Assembly: GCF_019429525.1 (NCBI RefSeq)
Contig: NZ_JAHXZL010000006.1
Coordinates: forward strand, 124,001-188,000
Reading direction: 5' to 3'
DNA from: Sphingomonas folli
GTDB taxonomy: Bacteria; Pseudomonadota; Alphaproteobacteria; Sphingomonadales; Sphingomonadaceae
DNA: 64,000 nucleotides
Below are positions 60,980 to 64,000 of the stretch, in pieces. A program made the position numbers and the translations under genes. Positions within the stretch are counted from its first letter, which is position 1, and every line of letters begins with the position of its first letter. The notes beneath the pieces were generated by a model, which saw only the letters and a list, made by a program, of their open reading frames with translations, did not search any database and was not told the origin of the DNA.

Positions 60980-61993
60980 ATGCCCCTGCCCCGCCTGATC
61001 GCCGCGATGCTCGCCGCCCTCGCGCTGGCCGCGCCCGCCGCGGCGCGCGACCGCGGCGCGGTGCGCCCGCAGCCGCCGGCGCGGCTGCTCAACGCGGTCG
61101 AGGCGCTCGGCCAGCGCTTCCCCGGCGCGGTCGGCATCTCGGTGCGCGACGTCGATCGCGGCTGGACCGTCTCCTGGCAGGGCGGCGCGCGCCGCCCGCA
61201 GCAGAGCGTGAGCAAGCTCTGGGTCGCGCTCACCACCTTCGACGCGGTCGACCGCGGCGCGCTCGGCCTGCGCCAGACCGTGACGGTGCGGCGCGGCGAC
61301 CTCACCCTGTTCCACCAGCCGATCCGCGCGCGCGTCGGCAAGGGCGGCCTGCGCATCACGATCGCGGGCCTGCTCGAGTGTGCGCTGACGCGCAGCGACA
61401 ACACGTGCAACGACGTGCTGCTGCGCCAGGTCGGGGGACCCGCGGCGGTGCGGCGCACGCTCGCGCGCAAGGGGATCGGCGGTGTCACCTTCGGTCCGGG
61501 CGAGCGGCTGCTCCAGGCGCGCACCGCCGGCCTGACGTGGCGCGACTCCTGGGCGGGGGGCGACGGCTTCCTGCGCGCGCGCGCGCGGCTCAGCCTCGCC
61601 GCGCGGCGCCGCGCGCTCGACCGCTACGTCGCGAGCCCGCCCGACGGCGCCTCCGCCGACGGCGTCACGCTCGGTCTGGCGCGGCTGGCGCAGGGGCGGC
61701 TGCTGAGCAAGGCGTCGACCGCGCGGATGCTCGCGCTGATGCGGGCGAGCCGCACCGGGCCGCTGCGGCTGCGCGCCGGGCTGGGGCGCGGCTGGACGCT
61801 CGCGCACAAGACCGGGACGGGGCAGGAACTGGCGGGCACCGCGACGGGGACCAACGACGTCGGCCTGCTCACCGCGCCCGACGGGCATCGCTACGCGGTG
61901 GCGGTGCTGATCGCGCGCACCCGCGCGCCCTTGTCGGCGCGGCTGCGGCTGATGGGGGACGTCACCCGGGCGGTGGTGCGCGCGCACGGCTGA
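60980..61993 (+). CDS. class A beta-lactamase-like serine hydrolase
   Basis: A 337-residue exported protein with a signal peptide (MPLPRLIAAMLAALALAAPA). It has the penicillin-binding-fold triad: S76-V-S-K79, S139-D-N141 and K277-T-G279. The spacing from SDN to KTG is larger than in true class A beta-lactamases, and no ExxLN omega-loop motif is evident, so a real beta-lactamase activity is uncertain; it may be a D,D-peptidase-like or esterase-like hydrolase. ATG at 60980 starts the signal peptide. It is divergent from the M13 peptidase. Confidence 0.82.
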   Translation: MPLPRLIAAMLAALALAAPAAARDRGAVRPQPPARLLNAVEALGQRFPGAVGISVRDVDRGWTVSWQGGARRPQQSVSKLWVALTTFDAVDRGALGLRQTVTVRRGDLTLFHQPIRARVGKGGLRITIAGLLECALTRSDNTCNDVLLRQVGGPAAVRRTLARKGIGGVTFGPGERLLQARTAGLTWRDSWAGGDGFLRARARLSLAARRRALDRYVASPPDGASADGVTLGLARLAQGRLLSKASTARMLALMRASRTGPLRLRAGLGRGWTLAHKTGTGQELAGTATGTNDVGLLTAPDGHRYAVAVLIARTRAPLSARLRLMGDVTRAVVRAHG

Positions 61994-62073
61994 GTCGGCG
62001 GATTGATCCGAGTCACTGGCGTCGCGGCGAAAACCGGCGCAGCCTGCGGTCCCACCCTCCGGAGACCTGCCGC

Positions 62074-62508
62074 ATGCGCCCTGCCCTGACCGCGCTCACG
62101 CTCGCCCTGCTCGCCCCGCTCGCGCTCACCGCCGCCGCGCCCAAGGCGACGCTCGACCCGCGTATCGCGCTGTACGAGCTGCGTACCTATTACCCCGCCC
62201 CCGGCAAGCTGGCCGCCCTCAACACGCGCTTCCGCGAGCATACGCTCGGCATCTTCAAGCGCCACGGCATGACCAACGTGGCCTATTGGAACGAGCTGCC
62301 CAGCGCCGACTATCCCGAGGGCCGCGTGGTCTATGTCCTCGCTTATCCCGACCGCGCCGCGCGCGACGCCGACTGGAAGGCGTTCGGCGCCGACCCCGAG
62401 TGGCAGAAGGTCGCGGCGGCGAGCGAGGTCGACGGCAAGATCGTGACCAAGGTCGACAGCGTGTTCATGACGATGACCGATTACTCCCCGCCGCTGCGGC
62501 TGAGGTGA
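62074..62508 (+). CDS. secreted NIPSNAP-family protein
   Basis: A 144-residue exported protein with a signal peptide (MRPALTALTLALLAPLALTA) and a single NIPSNAP domain: ALYELRTYYPAPGKLAALNT, FREHTLGIFKRHGM and NVAYWNELP are characteristic of this dimeric alpha-beta barrel fold. GGAG precedes the ATG. It follows the beta-lactamase-like gene by 80 bases. NIPSNAP proteins have no agreed activity. Confidence 0.88.
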   Translation: MRPALTALTLALLAPLALTAAAPKATLDPRIALYELRTYYPAPGKLAALNTRFREHTLGIFKRHGMTNVAYWNELPSADYPEGRVVYVLAYPDRAARDADWKAFGADPEWQKVAAASEVDGKIVTKVDSVFMTMTDYSPPLRLR

Positions 62509-62517
62509 GGCGCACCA

Positions 62518-62655
62518 GATCCTCCCCGGCACGGGGAGGGGACCAGCCGCAGGCTGGTGGAGGGGGGCTCCGCGAACGCTGCGCTGCGGGGAGAGCCCCC
62601 TCCACCACTCGCCTTCGGCGAGCGCCCCCCCCCTCCCCGCCGAGCGGGGAGGATC
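62518..62655. repeat. family 1 palindromic element, copy E
   Basis: A complete unit with GATCCTCCCCGGCACGGGGA at the left and CGAGCGGGGAGGATC at the right, inner hairpin GACCAGCCGCAGGCTGGT and junctions GGTGGAGGGG and CCCTCCACCAC. It begins nine bases after the NIPSNAP stop. Confidence 0.85.
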
Positions 62656-62735
62656 TGCTTCGGCCAAGCTCACGCTCTACGGCACCGCATCGCGCCTCGT
62701 TCGTTGTGCCCCCCGGATCCAGCAGGAGACAGGCC

Positions 62736-62924
62736 ATGGCCGATACCGCCACCACGTCGAACAAGAAGACCGCGCTGACCGACTCGCTCAAGACGCATTT
62801 CACCGGCGACGCGCCGCTCACCGAGAAGGCGCGCGGCTTCGCCAAGGAGCGGCCGTGGACCAGTGCCGCGTTCGTCGGGGTCGCCGCGCTCGCGGTGCTC
62901 AACACGCTGCGCGGCCGCGGCTGA
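62736..62924 (+). CDS. small membrane-anchored protein (DUF883/ElaB-like)
   Basis: A 62-residue protein with a polar N-terminus (DTATTSNKKTALTDSLKTHF), a helical amphipathic region, and a short C-terminal hydrophobic stretch (TSAAFVGVAALAVLNTL) before RGRG. The architecture resembles ElaB/YqjD-type proteins that attach to the inner membrane by a C-terminal helix, but it lacks the length of that family, so the call is by layout. AGGAG precedes the ATG. Confidence 0.6.
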   Translation: MADTATTSNKKTALTDSLKTHFTGDAPLTEKARGFAKERPWTSAAFVGVAALAVLNTLRGRG

Positions 62925-62946
62925 CGCGCGCCGGCGGCCGCGGCGC

Positions 62947-64000
62947 TCAGTTCGCCGCGGTCGCCGCCCCGGCGGGCGGGTCGGCCGCGACCGGCAACCA
63001 CAGCGCGCTCGCCGCGTCGCCGCCCCGGCGCACCGTCTGCGTCGCCTTCACATAGTCGCTCGGACGCGCGTCCATGATCGACGGCACCCAGCTCTGCGGG
63101 TTGCGGTCGTACAGCGGGAACAGCGACGACTGCACCTGCACCATGATGCGGTGCCCCGGCAGGAAGACGTGGTCGACGTTGGGCAGCGACCAGTCGAACT
63201 TGTAGGTCTTGCCCGGCGTCAGCGCGGCCGGCGTCGCGAAGCCGCCGACGTAGCGGCCGCGGAAGATCTCGATCCCGAGCGCGAGCTGATAGCCCGCCAT
63301 CGCCGGGTTCGCGCTATTCTCCTCCGGGTAGACGTCGATCAGCTTGACCACGAAGTCGCCGTCGCGCCCCGTCGTCGCGGCGCGCAGGTCGACCTTGGGT
63401 GCCCCCTTGATGTGGACGGGGCGGTCGAGCACCGCGCCGGTGTAGCTCAGCACGTCGGGGCGGCCGTCGACGAAACGCTGGTCGTGCACCAGCCAAGTGC
63501 GCCACTCCTCGCCCTGCATGTGGATCGGGCGCGGCAGCATCGGCACCGGCTTGGCGGGGTCCGAGACATAGCTGTCGCTCCCCGCGGCCGGTTTCTGCCA
63601 CGACAGCGTCGCGTTCGCCGCGAGGTACAGCGGCGTGTACTGGCCCGCGGGCCAGCGCGGCGACACCTCCCAGCGGTCCTCGCCCGTGGCATAGGTGAGC
63701 ACCGGCGGGGTGTCGCACGGCGCCGGGTCGGTCTTGAGGTGGCAGTCGAGGAAGGGCTTCATCCAGCGCGTGCGGAACTGGCGCCCGGTGTCCCCCTCCC
63801 ACTTCAGCGGGCCGAGCTCGCGCGCCTCGTAATTCACCTGGGAGTGGCGCCACGGGCCGATCACCAGGCTGACGAGCCGGTTGTCGGGGTCCTGTCCCTC
63901 GAGCGCCTGGTAGACCGCGGGGGCGCCGTAACTGTCCTCCTGGTCCCACTGCCCGACGACCAGCATCGTCGGCACCGTCAGCTTGCGCGCGCCGAGCAGT
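62947..64000 (-). CDS. CocE/NonD family hydrolase (5' end outside window)
   Basis: The C-terminal 351 residues or so of an X-Pro dipeptidyl-peptidase/CocE-type serine hydrolase; the frame is open at the right edge. Visible parts are the end of the alpha/beta-hydrolase domain (MLVVGQWDQEDSYGAPAVYQ, and VIGPWRHSQVN with the probable catalytic His) and the C-terminal jelly-roll domain (DFVVKLIDVYPEENSANPAM to LPNVDHVFLPGHRIMVQVQSS). The nucleophile serine lies outside the window. Substrate class (peptides, esters or amino-acid esters) cannot be resolved. Confidence 0.88.
   Translation of the reverse strand, partial: LLGARKLTVPTMLVVGQWDQEDSYGAPAVYQALEGQDPDNRLVSLVIGPWRHSQVNYEARELGPLKWEGDTGRQFRTRWMKPFLDCHLKTDPAPCDTPPVLTYATGEDRWEVSPRWPAGQYTPLYLAANATLSWQKPAAGSDSYVSDPAKPVPMLPRPIHMQGEEWRTWLVHDQRFVDGRPDVLSYTGAVLDRPVHIKGAPKVDLRAATTGRDGDFVVKLIDVYPEENSANPAMAGYQLALGIEIFRGRYVGGFATPAALTPGKTYKFDWSLPNVDHVFLPGHRIMVQVQSSLFPLYDRNPQSWVPSIMDARPSDYVKATQTVRRGGDAASALWLPVAADPPAGAATAAN

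Noticed and set aside
58509..60998. An 829-codon frame opposite the M13 peptidase
   Set aside because: The peptidase has an intact HExxH and ENIGD and a signal peptide; the opposite frame has no recognisable domain.
60980..61993. A true class A beta-lactamase
   Set aside because: SxxK, SDN and KTG are present, but the omega-loop glutamate motif is not evident and spacing differs, so only a serine hydrolase of that fold is claimed.

Overview
The window is about 64 kb of very GC-rich, densely coding DNA from an alphaproteobacterium, most likely a Sphingomonas-type member of the Sphingomonadales. Support comes from the gene content and order: nusB followed by a DUF4169 gene, TTG-started infA followed by maf, a short RNase G and yacG, a potassium-insensitive proton-pumping pyrophosphatase, a plant-type glutamate-cysteine ligase next to the rsmE region, CarD, a DUF6894 gene, and a ctaB-ctaG-ctaE-DUF983-surf1 assembly operon. 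GTG and TTG starts are common, and stop/start overlaps (ATGA, TGATG, GTGA) show many translationally coupled pairs. No phage, integrase, transposase or CRISPR array was seen, so the window is core chromosome with small accessory patches.

Layout. 0-3.4 kb: the end of a GntR/FCD regulator, an SDR epimerase divergent from a LysR regulator, and three tiny secreted proteins, one with a minimal YD/RHS repeat. 3.4-7.0 kb: cytochrome oxidase assembly genes without the expected ctaC/ctaD upstream. 7.2-12 kb: a periplasmic molybdopterin oxidoreductase with its cytochrome b, a flavin reductase, a TauE/SafE transporter and rlmN. 12-18 kb: a leader or small-RNA-like region with a micro-ORF under a near-maximal Shine-Dalgarno, a methyltransferase, class I fumarase and a PAS-GGDEF-EAL-PilZ protein. 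18-26 kb: hrpB, a ferritin-like protein, nusB, thiL and hppA. 26-31 kb: a DNA methyltransferase fused to an Mrr-like nuclease domain, then infA-maf-rng-yacG and tRNA-Phe. 31-36 kb: a secreted DUF1996 protein, a nitroreductase, a POT peptide transporter, and a low-GC patch with decayed genes. 36-46 kb: acyl-CoA synthetase, thioesterase, DedA, oligopeptidase B, gshA and a large secreted DUF5695 protein. 46-56 kb: rsmE, a FAD dehydrogenase, etfBA, sucC, a Rad3/DinG-type helicase and a SixA-like phosphatase. 56-64 kb: CarD, tandem DUF2807 envelope proteins, M13 peptidase, a beta-lactamase-fold hydrolase, a NIPSNAP protein and a CocE/NonD hydrolase cut by the window edge.

Three families of intergenic palindromic elements are scattered through the window. 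Family 1 (about 140 bp, nested hairpins, GATCCTCCCC ends) has five copies plus solo hairpins; one copy supplies the stop codon of surf1. Family 2 (GGGCCCAG type) and family 3 (GTCATCCCGG type) have three to four copies each.

No clearly new multi-gene system is evident. The most unusual signals are the micro-ORF/leader at 11.9-12.2 kb, the mini-YD plus small secreted protein trio at 2.1-3.4 kb, the family 1 elements, and the frameshifted secreted protein at 35.6-36.3 kb. Starts were chosen by Shine-Dalgarno, overlap and known family N-termini; no database search was possible.
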